Shown piece after piece: positions 16,060 through 24,159 of a DNA stretch of 36,711 nucleotides. The translations under genes were made by a program, and so were the position numbers. The notes below the pieces were generated by a model. That model had not been told where the DNA came from. It searched no databases and saw only the letters and a program-made list of their open reading frames with translations. This stretch comes from an uncultured Oscillospiraceae bacterium (GTDB taxonomy: Bacteria; Bacillota; Clostridia; Oscillospirales; Oscillospiraceae): NCBI GenBank assembly GCA_910587345.1, contig CAJUKH010000051.1, positions 1 to 36,711 on the forward strand, in the 5' to 3' direction. Each line of letters starts with the position of its first letter. Position 1 is the stretch's first letter.

Positions 16060-17004
16060 ATGAGAAAAGTGATCGATCTATGTCTGGATCTGCCCATGGA
16101 CCCGGAGACGGTGACCCAGGCCCTGCGGACCATGTGCCTTGACCCCGGCTATTCCGGCTATAAACACACCTATGCGCCCCAGATCGCCCGGGACATCGGC
16201 CTTGATATCCACCGGCTGGACGCCATCGCCGCCGATCAGGGGGAGGCCGCCTTTGTGGAGGCAGTCCGCTCCGCCGCGCTGGCCCATGAGGTGACGGTGG
16301 ATGATTTCGTGGGCGAGATGGACCGGCTGGGCATCCAGTGGGGCTGTATCGTCAGCGGCGACCACGACAACGAGAAAACCGGCCGGGTGGTGGCCTCCCA
16401 CCCCGACCGCTTCAAGGGTTTCGCCTTCGTGGACCCCAACCGGGGCATGGCGGCGGTGCGGGAGCTGGAGAAGGCGGTCAAAGAGTACGGCCTTCACGCC
16501 CTCTACCTCACCGCCTTCCGCACCAAACTACCCGCCAATGACAAGAAAAACTATCCCCTGTACGCCAAATGCTGCGAGCTGGGCATCCCGGTCCATATCT
16601 ACTGTTCGCTGAACCTGTCGGCCTCGGTGCCCTATGACATCGGCCACCCCCGGTATATCGATGAAGTGGCCCGGGACTTCCCCGAGCTGAAAATCATGGC
16701 CGGGGTCAGCGGCTGGCCCTGGGTGCTGGACTTCTTCGCCCTGCCCCTGCGGCACAAGAACGTCTATATCAACTTCGAGACCCACGAGCCACAGAAGTTC
16801 GACCAGCGGGGCAGCGGCTATGAGAGCTATCTCTACTACGCAGAGTACAGCCTGATGGACCGCATTTGCTTCGCCACCAACTGGACCACCCAGAGCCTGT
16901 CTCTGGAAACTCTTATCAACCAGGTAGAGGCCCTCCCCCTGTCCGACAAGGCCAAGGAGCATATCTTCTACCTCAACGCCAAGCGGTTTTACGAGGAACT
17001 GTAA
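16060..17004 (+). CDS. Amidohydrolase-2 fold protein, metal ligands apparently lost
   Basis: A 314-residue TIM-barrel protein of the amidohydrolase_2 (ACMSD-like) type: the segments MDRLGIQWGCIVSGDHDNEKTG, ASHPDRFKGFAFVDPNRGM and the C-terminal LSDKAKEHIFYLNAKRFY follow the family closely. The metal site does not. The N-terminal HxH is D-L-C-L-D (Cys8, Asp10), the barrel His region reads PVHIYCSLN (His179 shifted), the expected His in AGVSGWPW is Ser217, and the closing Asp reads Asn274 (FATNWT). It may be a non-catalytic member or use other chemistry. AAGGAGG lies 9 nt before the ATG. Own promoter and terminator. Confidence 0.75.
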   Translation: MRKVIDLCLDLPMDPETVTQALRTMCLDPGYSGYKHTYAPQIARDIGLDIHRLDAIAADQGEAAFVEAVRSAALAHEVTVDDFVGEMDRLGIQWGCIVSGDHDNEKTGRVVASHPDRFKGFAFVDPNRGMAAVRELEKAVKEYGLHALYLTAFRTKLPANDKKNYPLYAKCCELGIPVHIYCSLNLSASVPYDIGHPRYIDEVARDFPELKIMAGVSGWPWVLDFFALPLRHKNVYINFETHEPQKFDQRGSGYESYLYYAEYSLMDRICFATNWTTQSLSLETLINQVEALPLSDKAKEHIFYLNAKRFYEEL

Positions 17005-17018
17005 ATGCAGGCATAAAC

Positions 17019-17058
17019 AAAAGCCGGTCTCCACACAAAACGCGGAGGCCGGCTTTTT
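17019..17058 (+). terminator. Terminator of the amidohydrolase-like gene
   Basis: A 14-bp stem (17019-17032 with 17044-17057, one G-T pair) followed by a T run. Confidence 0.88.
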
Positions 17059-17167
17059 GTTTGCCGTTTTAGATAACAAAAAGAATATTATTTTTTAATT
17101 GTCTTTTCATCTGTAGTTTTCAAAACGCTAATTCCCTTTCTTCCTCAAAGAAAACTACGTTTCCCTC

Positions 17168-17196
17168 TTGCTCTTTTTGGGATTTTTTGTTACACT
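17168..17196 (+). promoter_or_regulatory. Sigma-A promoter of the NSS symporter
   Basis: TTGCTC (17168-17173), 17 bp, TACACT (17191-17196), 33 bp before the start codon in an AT-rich gap. Confidence 0.55.
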
Positions 17197-17229
17197 GGAA
17201 AACAATCATTCTTTGGGAGGGAAAAAGAC

Positions 17230-18585
17230 ATGAATGAACCCGCAAAGAGAAGCAGCTTTTCCGGGAAGGTAGGCTTTGTCCTGGCTGCCGCCGGCTCGGC
17301 GGTGGGCCTTGGCAACATCTGGCGTTTCCCCTATCTGGCCGCCAAATACGGCGGCGGCATTTTCCTTTTGTGCTATCTGATTTTGGCCGTGACCTTCGGC
17401 TTTGCCCTGATGGTGGCCGAGATCGCCATCGGCCGCAAGACCCGGCAGAGCGCCATTCACGCATACGGCGTGCTGGACAAGCGGTTCCGCTTTCTTGGCC
17501 CCCTGGCCTCGTTGGTGCCCATCATCATCACCCCGTATTACTGCGTCATCGGCGGCTGGGTCATGAAATACCTGTTTGTCTACGGCACCGGCGGCGGCGC
17601 CGTCCTTGCCGAGAGTAATTACTTTACGGATTTTATCTCCTCGGCCTCTCCCCTTTTCTGGTTTGGCCTCTTTGTGGCCATTACCGTCCTTATCGTTATG
17701 ACCGGCGTGGAAAAAGGGATCGAGAAGGTCAGCAAGGTGATGATGCCCCTGCTGGTCCTCCTCTCTTTGGGCATTGCCGTCTACTGCCTGACCCTGCCCG
17801 GGGCCATGGAGGGCGTGGTCTACTACCTGAAGCCGGACTTCAGCAAGTTCTCCGCCACCACCATTCTGGCCGCCATGGGGCAGCTGTTTTACTCCATGTC
17901 TCTGGCCATGGGCATTATGATCACCTACGGCTCTTACATGAAGAAGGATTCCCAGTTGACCGCCTCGGTCCACCAGATCGAGATTTTCGACACCGGCATC
18001 GCTTTTCTGGCCGGACTGATGGTCATTCCCGCCGTCTTCTCCTTCACCGGCGGCGCCGACATCAACGCCGGCCCCGGGCTGATGTTTATGACACTGCCCA
18101 AGGTGTTCGGAAGCATCGCCGCCACCAATATCATCGGCGTTCTCTTCTTCCTGTTGGTGCTCTTTGCGGCCCTGACCTCCGCCATCTCCCTGACCGAGAC
18201 CGTGGTGTCCATCCTCTGCGACAAAACCGGCATGAAGCGGATGACCAGCTGCCTCATCACGGTGGTGATCCTGGTGGCCCTCGGCAGCCTGTCCGCCTTG
18301 GGCTATGGCCCGCTGGCCCAGGTCCAAATCATCGGCATGGCCTTTTTGGACTTCTTCGACTTTATCAGCAACAGCGTCCTGATGCCCATTGTGGCCTTCC
18401 TGACCTGCATTTTGGTAGGCTATGTCGTCAAGCCCGCCCCCCTCATCGAAGAGGCCGAGGCGGAGGGCGCCCCCTTCCAGGGCAAGAAGCTGTTTGTCTT
18501 TGTAATTAAGTACCTGGCTCCCGTCTGCATCGTGGCCATCCTCATCAGTTCGGTTTTGAGCGCCTTCGGCATTATCAGCATCTGA
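17230..18585 (+). CDS. Neurotransmitter:sodium symporter (NSS/SNF) family transporter
   Basis: A 451-residue protein, typical for bacterial NSS proteins with 11-12 helices. The first helix GFVLAAAGSAVGLGNIWRFPYLAAKYGGG contains the sodium- and substrate-binding unwound segment and the conserved WRFPY. Later helices show the family spacing (GMAFLDFFDFISNSVLMPIVAFLTCI near the end). Such transporters, like LeuT and Tyt1, import amino acids with sodium; the substrate cannot be read from sequence alone. GGGAGG lies 11 nt before the ATG. Monocistronic, with its own promoter and a 17-bp terminator at 18705. Confidence 0.93.
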   Translation: MNEPAKRSSFSGKVGFVLAAAGSAVGLGNIWRFPYLAAKYGGGIFLLCYLILAVTFGFALMVAEIAIGRKTRQSAIHAYGVLDKRFRFLGPLASLVPIIITPYYCVIGGWVMKYLFVYGTGGGAVLAESNYFTDFISSASPLFWFGLFVAITVLIVMTGVEKGIEKVSKVMMPLLVLLSLGIAVYCLTLPGAMEGVVYYLKPDFSKFSATTILAAMGQLFYSMSLAMGIMITYGSYMKKDSQLTASVHQIEIFDTGIAFLAGLMVIPAVFSFTGGADINAGPGLMFMTLPKVFGSIAATNIIGVLFFLLVLFAALTSAISLTETVVSILCDKTGMKRMTSCLITVVILVALGSLSALGYGPLAQVQIIGMAFLDFFDFISNSVLMPIVAFLTCILVGYVVKPAPLIEEAEAEGAPFQGKKLFVFVIKYLAPVCIVAILISSVLSAFGIISI

Positions 18586-18704
18586 TGGGCAAAGCCCTTT
18601 TTGATATCCCTGCGAAGTTTTGCAAAAAAGCACGCAGCGCCCCCAACGGTAAAATCGACGCCGTGTTCCATCCATTTTGATTTTTGCCCCACGCCTCAAA
18701 GCAG

Positions 18705-18747
18705 AAAGAGCCGGAAGCCCTTGTGTTTTCAGGGCTTCCGGCTCTTT
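18705..18747 (+). terminator. Terminator of the NSS gene
   Basis: A perfect 17-bp stem (18705-18721 with 18731-18747), 9-nt loop. Confidence 0.85.
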
Positions 18748-18981
18748 ACTCCGCAATAGGCATTTAAACTTGGGTCCTCCCATAAGGGAGCGCCCGGGTT
18801 TGAGTATAGCTCCAACCCGCAATAAGCGGTCAAAATCAATTTCTGCCAAACGCAGCCGCCCGCACCCCGTCCCCTCCACCCCGAGTCCGGCGAAGCGAGT
18901 CGGGCGAAAAACGAAAAAATTCCCACCAGGGCGCAGTTTTCGACGGAGCCGGAAACAAAGCGGTGGCGGGAATTTCTGAGC
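18748..18981. other. Intergenic stretch without a recognisable gene
   Basis: A small minus-strand frame (about 65 codons) contains two similar phrases (LTAYCG and LNAYCG around SNPGAPLWEDPS) but has no ribosome binding site or homologue known to me. An imperfect CCCGA/TCGGG hairpin lies at about 18880-18903. No confident feature. Confidence 0.5.
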
Positions 18982-19026
18982 TGGCACCCATGAGACGATT
19001 CGAACGTCCGACCTGCCGCTTAGGAG
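18982..19026 (-). pseudogene. Severed 3' half of tRNA-Arg(CCT)
   Basis: On the - strand this reads from the anticodon loop CTCCTAA through the variable loop AGGTC, a proper T arm (GGACG TTCGAAT CGTCT), acceptor strand CATGGGT, discriminator G and encoded CCA. The 5' half is missing. The acceptor strand pairs with GCCCATG of the 5' half at 25355-25361, so both belonged to one tRNA gene now split by about 6.3 kb. It marks the left border of the island. Confidence 0.85.
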
Positions 19027-19071
19027 TACGACATAGCACTTCTCAGCGCTTCTTCAATGGACATAGTATAT

Positions 19072-19118
19072 CCCCGGAAGTCCCTATTTGCAAAGGACTT
19101 CCGGGGATTTCTTTTTTT
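19072..19118 (+). terminator. Hairpin with + strand T run
   Basis: A perfect 12-bp stem (19072-19083 with 19095-19106) followed by ATTTCTTTTTTT. It reads as a + strand terminator, although no + gene precedes it; on the - strand, downstream of the 472-residue gene, it lacks a T run. Confidence 0.6.
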
Positions 19119-19233
19119 GCTGTTCTTTTTTACTTTTAGTTGCTTTTCGTTTGATTTCACTGGTCTGTAAGCCAAACTGTTGGCAACTCTAAATTCCAAA
19201 CACGATGCTTGGATAACTCTTCCTGTAGACTAA

Positions 19234-20652
19234 TTACACACAAGGAATGCCATCCTGAACCAGTGGAACACTGTCCCACACAGTATTTCCTTCGCTATCT
19301 ACAAGTTCAAGAAACAGCCATGTATTTGTCTCTGGTGACTCTGTGCTATATTGGTAGGTAACAGAGAAAGAGGTCACTCCGTTACTCCCTGACATACCAC
19401 AGAACTCCCCTTCAATATTGTAGATATTTTCAGAGAACCATCCACCCAGGATACCCAGATCATTTCCTGAAAGGTCAATAGTATAATCTTCAATAATACC
19501 ATTGTCTCCCATGCAATCAATGGTAAAGGTGATCCCACTCTCTGTCTGCCATGTACCTACAAAATCGCTCCATGTTAGATTGGTGATCCAGGCATCCTCA
19601 TATAGCCGGGAACTGCTTGATGTTCCGCCGACCAGTTCTGCGATACCTTCAAAAAAGTCATCCAAAGGACCACTCTTGATTTCATTATACCAATAGTATC
19701 CATAGTCTGAGGGATCGAAGCCGTAATGCTCCACATAATCTTCATAATCCCATCCGGCACGATTCTCAGTTTCCGTTGGGGGTATCGGAGCCGGGATTAG
19801 CTCGGGCGGCGGTGTAGTCACAGTGGCAGCATCATTTCCAATAGAAGATGGTAAAGACTCCCCTGTTGGTGTACGCAGGGTCGGATCTTTTTGACTTAAA
19901 AAGTAGGTAACACTGAACAGCCCTGCATCTGCCGATACTGAAACACTGTTTTGATTCCCGTAAATCATATTCATGATTTCCCAAATAGAACTCTTTTGAA
20001 GCAAATTGGAGCTGATCAATCGGTAATTGCCAAACTCCACTTGGTCTACCGAGACATAGTACCCTTCATCGACCTGTTCTACTTCAAAGTAGATAATAAA
20101 ATCCCAGTTTTCCGTTTCGGTAAACACCCCTGAACTTTTGCAAGTTCCTTTCCACGCAGCATAGGCTTTCCCGGTATTCTTCAGGGCATTCTTTTCTGAA
20201 ATATCGATCCATTCCCCATCAGGATCAAAATTTCTGAGGGCATCCCCTACTGTTTCTGTATAATGAAAATCGCTGAAAATCATATCCTTAACAATGGAAG
20301 AGGGTGCCTCAGCTTTCTCTTTTTTGTAAAACAGAAGAAATACTAAGAAAGCAAGTGCGGCAATCATAGCGATTCGTCCCAACCGTTTTTGCGCCTTATC
20401 CCGTCCTTTTTTGTTCACAAGCATAGTTTGGGTCTGTTTCTGGAGGTTGGTTACCTCGGCAATGTCCTTACTTGTGGACAGCAGGGAAATATATTGTAAG
20501 AGCTGATTTGCCTCATGCAGTTTCCAATAACTTTTTCGAAGAGATGTAATTGGCCCACTGCTACAGGTAAGAACTCCATCTTTTACATGCACAAAGAGAA
20601 CTGTATAGAAACCTTTTAGCTGAAGGTAGGGGGGCTTCTGTTTCTGTGCCAT
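19234..20652 (-). CDS. Membrane-anchored protein of unknown function
   Basis: A 472-residue protein. Residues 1-92 (LQLKGFYTVLFVHVKDGVLTC; LHEANQLLQYISLLSTSKDIAEV) are cytoplasmic. One membrane span is at about 93-110 (IAMIAALAFLVFLLFY). The exported part has a domain of about 150 residues, a Pro/Thr-rich linker (PPPELIPAPIPPTETEN), and a C-terminal beta domain (about 365-472: TWQTESGITFTIDCMGDNG; SVTYQYSTESPETNTWLFLEL) of lipocalin-like appearance. No family recognised. The ATG has no clear ribosome binding site and lies 92 nt inside the upstream gene. A C6 run in this overlap could join both frames by a +1 or -1 shift. Confidence 0.65.
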   Translation of the reverse strand: MAQKQKPPYLQLKGFYTVLFVHVKDGVLTCSSGPITSLRKSYWKLHEANQLLQYISLLSTSKDIAEVTNLQKQTQTMLVNKKGRDKAQKRLGRIAMIAALAFLVFLLFYKKEKAEAPSSIVKDMIFSDFHYTETVGDALRNFDPDGEWIDISEKNALKNTGKAYAAWKGTCKSSGVFTETENWDFIIYFEVEQVDEGYYVSVDQVEFGNYRLISSNLLQKSSIWEIMNMIYGNQNSVSVSADAGLFSVTYFLSQKDPTLRTPTGESLPSSIGNDAATVTTPPPELIPAPIPPTETENRAGWDYEDYVEHYGFDPSDYGYYWYNEIKSGPLDDFFEGIAELVGGTSSSSRLYEDAWITNLTWSDFVGTWQTESGITFTIDCMGDNGIIEDYTIDLSGNDLGILGGWFSENIYNIEGEFCGMSGSNGVTSFSVTYQYSTESPETNTWLFLELVDSEGNTVWDSVPLVQDGIPCV

Positions 20653-20848
20653 TCATCTGGAGCTCTTGTTCCTCTCTCCAAGGATGCTGCTGCAAAAGAT
20701 CCGCTATTTCGCTTAGTTCTTTAGATGTGGCAAGGCCCGCATTGTTTTTTCTCATAAGGAGAAAGCACATAACGATAGGTTTGAAATACATCACGGCAAT
20801 GGTAAGTATGATTCCCCAAGCAAGAATCATCTGTAGCGTATCTAACAT
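20561..20848 (-). CDS. Small membrane protein upstream of and overlapping the 472-residue gene
   Basis: A 95-residue protein. The N-terminal half is one long hydrophobic segment (TLQMILAWGIILTIAVMYFKPIVMCFLLM), followed by a charged region (SKELSEIADLLQQHPWREEQELQMNG). The last 30 residues overlap the next gene in another frame and may not be functional. I chose the ATG at 20848, 9 nt after GGAAGG; the ATG at 20857 abuts that site. It begins an operon divergent from the XRE regulator. Confidence 0.6.
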   Translation of the reverse strand: MLDTLQMILAWGIILTIAVMYFKPIVMCFLLMRKNNAGLATSKELSEIADLLQQHPWREEQELQMNGTETEAPLPSAKRFLYSSLCACKRWSSYL

Positions 20849-20905
20849 ATGATCCATCCTTCCTTTTTTGTCATTTCTGGAATTCGTGCGCATCTATTAT
20901 CACAT

Positions 20906-20934
20906 ATTATACATGAATTATTGTCGCATTTCAA
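20906..20934 (-). promoter_or_regulatory. Promoter and probable XRE operator region
   Basis: On the - strand TTGAAA (20929-20934), 17 bp, TATAAT (20906-20911). CACATATTA occurs at 20901 and again at 20945-20953 within the 130-bp divergent region, a plausible pair of operator sites for the XRE protein. Confidence 0.6.
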
Positions 20935-20976
20935 CTCCTCTTTCCACATATTAAACTTGTGATAAGAGGTGGTAAT

Positions 20977-21315
20977 ATGGATACAGCAAACAAAGCTGCC
21001 ATTGGGCAACGCCTTCGCAGCAAGCGAGAACAGGCAAACTACACACGGGAGCAGTTGGGCGAACTATGTTCTCTTAGCCCTCGTTTTATTGCCAATATTG
21101 AACTTGGAGATTCTACTTTTAGTCTAGACACTCTAATGACAGTCTGCCGGGTTCTTTCTTGTAGTGCAGATTTCCTCTTGTTCGGGGATTCTGTTAATGA
21201 AGGAGTTTGGGCAGAAACAATCTCACGGCTGGAACATTTAGATGTAAAATATCAGCCAAGTGTGGATAAATCAGTACAAGGGCTAATCGAAGCAATTTCA
21301 AGAGCTGAGCTATAA
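20977..21315 (+). CDS. XRE-family helix-turn-helix regulator
   Basis: A 112-residue protein with an N-terminal HTH_3 domain (IGQRLRSKREQANYTREQLGELCSLSPRFIANIELGDSTFSLDTLMTVCRVL, residues 8-60), the Cro/cI type. The C-terminal 40 residues are a probable dimerisation tail. I chose the ATG at 20977, four bases after AGAGGTGG; the in-frame GTG at 20959 has no ribosome binding site. It is divergent from the two membrane genes and probably represses them and itself. Confidence 0.88.
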   Translation: MDTANKAAIGQRLRSKREQANYTREQLGELCSLSPRFIANIELGDSTFSLDTLMTVCRVLSCSADFLLFGDSVNEGVWAETISRLEHLDVKYQPSVDKSVQGLIEAISRAEL

Positions 21316-21356
21316 CTTTAATGTATCTAAAAGATAAATACCCCTTAAAAAATCGA

Positions 21357-21388
21357 AACGGGAGTCTGCTTATTTGCAGACTCCCGTT
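21357..21388. terminator. Bidirectional terminator between XRE and serine recombinase genes
   Basis: A perfect 13-bp stem (21357-21369 with 21376-21388). The right arm codes the last residues of the recombinase. Confidence 0.75.
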
Positions 21389-21924
21389 ACTTTCCGATAA
21401 AAAGTAGCTTTACTCATTCCCAACTTTTTCATGGCCTGTACTGCTGTCAGTTCTCCCCTACGCCAAGCTACCACCACCTTTGGAAAGTCCGGGTGATCTA
21501 TGGGCTTGCGGCCCTTGTATTTTCCCTGGCCTTTGGCTATGGCGATACCCTCCTGTTGGCGCTGAAGAATGTATTCCCGCTCCAGCTCGGCCACGGCGCC
21601 AAAGACGGTCAGCATAAACTTTCCTGTGGGCGTGGTGGTGTCGATGGCCTCCTTCTTGGAAATAAACTCCACCCCTTTAATCGTCAGCTGTTCCACCAGT
21701 TCCAGGAGGTCCCGAGTGTTTCGGGCAAAACGGCTGATGGCCTCCACGATCACCGTATCACCCCGGCGCACATACTCCATCATCTTTTTCAGCTCCGGAC
21801 GGTCACTGCTTTTGCCGCTCATACGGTCAATATAGACTTCATCTACCCCCAGGCTCTCCATCAGCACCTCCTGCCGGGCCGCATTTTGCTCTCGACTACT
21901 GACCCGGATATATCCGATTTTCAA
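21370..21924 (-). CDS. Serine recombinase, resolvase/invertase family
   Basis: A 184-residue protein of resolvase/invertase size. The catalytic serine lies in GYIRVSSREQNAARQ at residues 4-18. YIDRMSGKSSDRPELKKMMEYVRRGDTVIVEAISRFARNTRDLLELVE carries the active-site arginines, and TPTGKFMLTVFGAVAELEREYILQRQQEG is the E helix. The C-terminal MKKLGMSKATFYRKV is the HTH that recognises DNA. The TTG at 21924 is preferred since AGGAG is 9 nt upstream; the in-frame ATG at 21933 directly abuts it. Inverted repeats at 21949-22012 upstream may be its crossover site. Confidence 0.9.
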   Translation of the reverse strand: MKIGYIRVSSREQNAARQEVLMESLGVDEVYIDRMSGKSSDRPELKKMMEYVRRGDTVIVEAISRFARNTRDLLELVEQLTIKGVEFISKKEAIDTTTPTGKFMLTVFGAVAELEREYILQRQQEGIAIAKGQGKYKGRKPIDHPDFPKVVVAWRRGELTAVQAMKKLGMSKATFYRKVTGVCK

Positions 21925-21948
21925 AAATACCATCTCCTAATACCAAAA

Positions 21949-22051
21949 GTCCCAATAGGGTCACTCCCACTTTTGGGGCGTATCAAAATCCCGAAATCCA
22001 CCCTATTGGGACTCTTTTTCTGTGTCTCACTAAGGTATGCCCTATTGAGAC
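21949..22051. repeat. Inverted repeats beside the serine recombinase
   Basis: GTCCCAATAGGGT (21949-21961) is repeated inverted as ACCCTATTGGGAC (22000-22012), and CCCTATTGAGAC (22040-22051) is a near-copy that includes the stop of the DUF3846 remnant. Possible recombination (res-like) sites; alternatively a hairpin. Confidence 0.5.
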
Positions 22052-22330
22052 AACTCCGTGGGCACACAGATCAAATACCCTTCCGTATGCAGGAACACCT
22101 GGGGCGAATGGAACCACCGCTCATACTTTATCACCTGCTCCTGGATCAAACCGGTAAAGCTGTCACTGATGGAGGGCGCACCACACAGGAAGAAGGTGCC
22201 CGCTACAATGTCATAGATCCGCCCATCCTCATCATCCAGCGGACGGTTCGGGGGTAACCCCTGTATTTTTCCCTCCTGGTTGCAGATCAGGGCCACCTTA
22301 TCCGGGAATGGGAACATTGCCTGGATGTAC
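22042..22330 (-). pseudogene. DUF3846 family gene, N-terminus lost
   Basis: The - strand codes YIQAMFPFPDKVALICNQEGKIQ, PPNRPLDDEDGRIYDIVAGTFFLCG and the C-terminal part of a DUF3846 protein, common on conjugative and phage-like elements of Clostridia. About 25-30 N-terminal residues and the start codon are missing: upstream of YIQ the sequence becomes antisense to the integrase. Both truncated genes meet at about 22326-22336, so one rearrangement cut both. Confidence 0.75.
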
Positions 22331-23119
22331 CTTGCCTTAGGGTGTAGTATGCGAATTGGCGAGATCCTGGGACTACAATGGGCGAATGTCCATATTGAGG
22401 AGGCCCACATACAGGCTGGTGACCCCTATCTACTTGTGGATAAAGAACTACGGCGATGTAGCAATAACAGCATCGAAGCATTAGAAAGTGTCCGCCGAAG
22501 TACCATTATCCAGAAATTCCCTCTCGTCCAGCCGAAGCTGGCAACTACTACCCTAGTGCTAAAAGCGCCTAAAACGGAAAGTAGTAACCGCACAATTTAT
22601 CTCCCGATGGCCGTGGTCGAGGAACTGCAAAAAGTTCGCCAGATACAGGAGGAGCATAAGCGGCTACTGGGTAACGAGTATCACAACTATGATCTGGTCA
22701 TTGCTCAAATCAATGGACGGCCCTATGAGTCCAACATCATCAACAAGATGTTTCAAAAGTTGATTGAGAAAAATGGCCTTACTCCTGTGGTCTTTCATAG
22801 CCTTCGCCACAGCAGCACATCCCTCAAGTTGAAACTAAGCCAGGGAAACATCAAGGCTGTCCAAGGTGATACAGGTCATGCCGAAGCCCGTATGGTGACA
22901 GATACCTATGCACATGGCTTTGATGCTGACCGAAAGTTGATTGCCCATGAAATGGACAGTAAATTCTTTTCAAAGGTCGGAGCCGAGCCAGATAAACCCC
23001 TTATAAATACAAAACTGATGGAGCAGCTAAAGGCTCTAATCAAACAGCATCCAGAGATGCTTGCTGAATTGCTGTCTGGGGACAACGGAGATGAAAAGGG
23101 AGCTGTTGATAGCACTTAA
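22330..23119 (+). pseudogene. Tyrosine integrase, catalytic domain only
   Basis: The frame codes YLALGCSMRIGEILGLQW (first catalytic Arg), then the sheet region KAPKTESSNRTIYLP, VVFHSLRHSSTSL (HxxR), and DTGHAEARMVTDTYAHG (His and nucleophilic Tyr). All catalytic residues are kept, ending in a 50-residue tail. The N-terminal SAM-like DNA-binding domain and about 150 residues are gone; the open frame upstream of 22330 is antisense DUF3846. No good ribosome binding site precedes the remaining frame. Usual family length is about 380-400 residues. The gene lies inside a tRNA-borne island as expected for its type. Confidence 0.85.
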
Positions 23120-23215
23120 TTGTAGGAAAATGACTATTATTCAGCTCTCCATGCCAGCCTTTCTGTAGGCGATTTATGCTTCCTCTACAAGAAAAACAAA
23201 GCATTGTAAAAGAAG

Positions 23216-23253
23216 AAAGAGCGGTGGAAATCAGTTGATTGCCACCGCTCTTT
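23216..23253 (+). terminator. Terminator of the integrase gene
   Basis: A 12-bp stem AAAGAGCGGTGG (23216-23227) with CCACCGCTCTTT (23242-23253). A diverged twin is at 25152-25191. Confidence 0.8.
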
Positions 23254-23400
23254 AACACTTCAGAAGGTTTCCCCAATCTAAAAGCAAGAAGTAGGACATA
23301 CCATCTCATAATTATTTTTTAAAAAAGTCTCAAATAGTTGCACAAGACCATGCAACTTTTCTCAGAGAAACACATAATATATAGGGGGCCCTGAAATGTA

Positions 23401-23428
23401 TTGACTTTTTGCAAAAATGTGATACAAT
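23401..23428 (+). promoter_or_regulatory. Promoter of a short transcript
   Basis: TTGACT (23401-23406), 16 bp, TACAAT (23423-23428). No protein start with ribosome binding site follows before the terminator at 23501. Confidence 0.6.
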
Positions 23429-23434
23429 GATTTT

Positions 23435-23527
23435 GGCAGGTAATACGATTTGTGTTATTCTGTCACACATCTCATCTACCATGTTGTAGAAGGAGACCAA
23501 GGTTGTCGCACTGCGGCAACCTTTTTT
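23435..23527 (+). ncRNA. Candidate small RNA, about 90 nt
   Basis: A unit bounded by the promoter at 23401-23428 and an intrinsic terminator (GGTTGTCGC 23501-23509 with GCGGCAACC 23513-23521, then six T). Inside are a TCTAC/GTAGA hairpin (about 23475-23490) and an AATAC/GTGTTATT pairing. It ends 9 bp from the stop of the convergent nuclease-like gene. It could be a regulatory or antitoxin RNA, or a degraded leader; sequence alone does not decide. Confidence 0.4.
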
Positions 23528-23535
23528 ATTATGTA

Positions 23536-24159
23536 TCAAAAATATGACCAAGCATATTTTTGATAATCTTTATCAAACTCCTCCTTTTCTCTTATGTAGA
23601 ACACAGGAAATGCAGAGATTAAACGATAAAAATGCTTCTCAACCGAGAATATAAGAATATAATCTGCCCCCTGATTATTGTACCTTAAATATAATTTTTC
23701 GCTTTGTTTTCCTGTCCCGGGTTTAAGCCAAACCTTAACTGATGGATCATTTCTGCATGCTAATTTAATAATATCAATAATCCAGGGTAATCGACTGGCT
23801 CGTAACAAACAAATATTCCGCATTTCTGTCCCATATTTGATAGCTATAGTATGGTGTGAGGCGTTACAATTCTGGTCACATAATACTATATTCTCGTCGT
23901 TAATACAGGGCAAAACTTTTTTAAAGTGATGGTTTTCTTCTATACTAATAGCATGCCAAAAGCCCGATGGCCGTTCTTCTATTATTTCATGTGCTTCGAT
24001 AAAAACTTCTTTATCGAATAGAGTTGGGCGCTTTGCCCTATCATTTATTGCCGTGTTAAAATATTCATAAGCTATATCAATATCCTTATTAAAATCACCA
24101 GTAAGTTTCAGTGGTGATGACAATACTCCATACATCGGTATTATTTCACCAACTTCCAT
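23536..24159 (-). CDS. Putative BECR-fold nuclease-like protein
   Basis: A 207-residue protein without signal or membrane segment. The pattern PTLFDKEVFIEAHEIIEERPSGFWHAISIEE, then RASRLPWIIDIIKLACRNDPSVKVWLKPG, then YILIFSVEKHFYRLISAFPVFYIREKEEFDKDY resembles, from memory, the barnase-EndoU-colicin-RelE (BECR) proteins found in phages and mobile elements; conserved His, Arg and Trp fall in these blocks. It would be an RNA-cutting toxin or effector. It overlaps the DUF3800 gene by 19 nt; a later ATG at 24135 would avoid the overlap. Neither start has a strong ribosome binding site, which suggests translational coupling. Strongly AT-rich. Confidence 0.5.
   Translation of the reverse strand: MEVGEIIPMYGVLSSPLKLTGDFNKDIDIAYEYFNTAINDRAKRPTLFDKEVFIEAHEIIEERPSGFWHAISIEENHHFKKVLPCINDENIVLCDQNCNASHHTIAIKYGTEMRNICLLRASRLPWIIDIIKLACRNDPSVKVWLKPGTGKQSEKLYLRYNNQGADYILIFSVEKHFYRLISAFPVFYIREKEEFDKDYQKYAWSYF

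Noticed and set aside
17206..18987. Open frame of about 590 codons opposite the NSS symporter
   Set aside because: Low-complexity Gly/His/Asp composition, antisense to a clear transporter gene.
23341..23380. A fourth sigma-regulon promoter (GCAAC...ACATA near 23353)
   Set aside because: The spacing is 15 nt instead of 17 and no secreted-protein gene follows.
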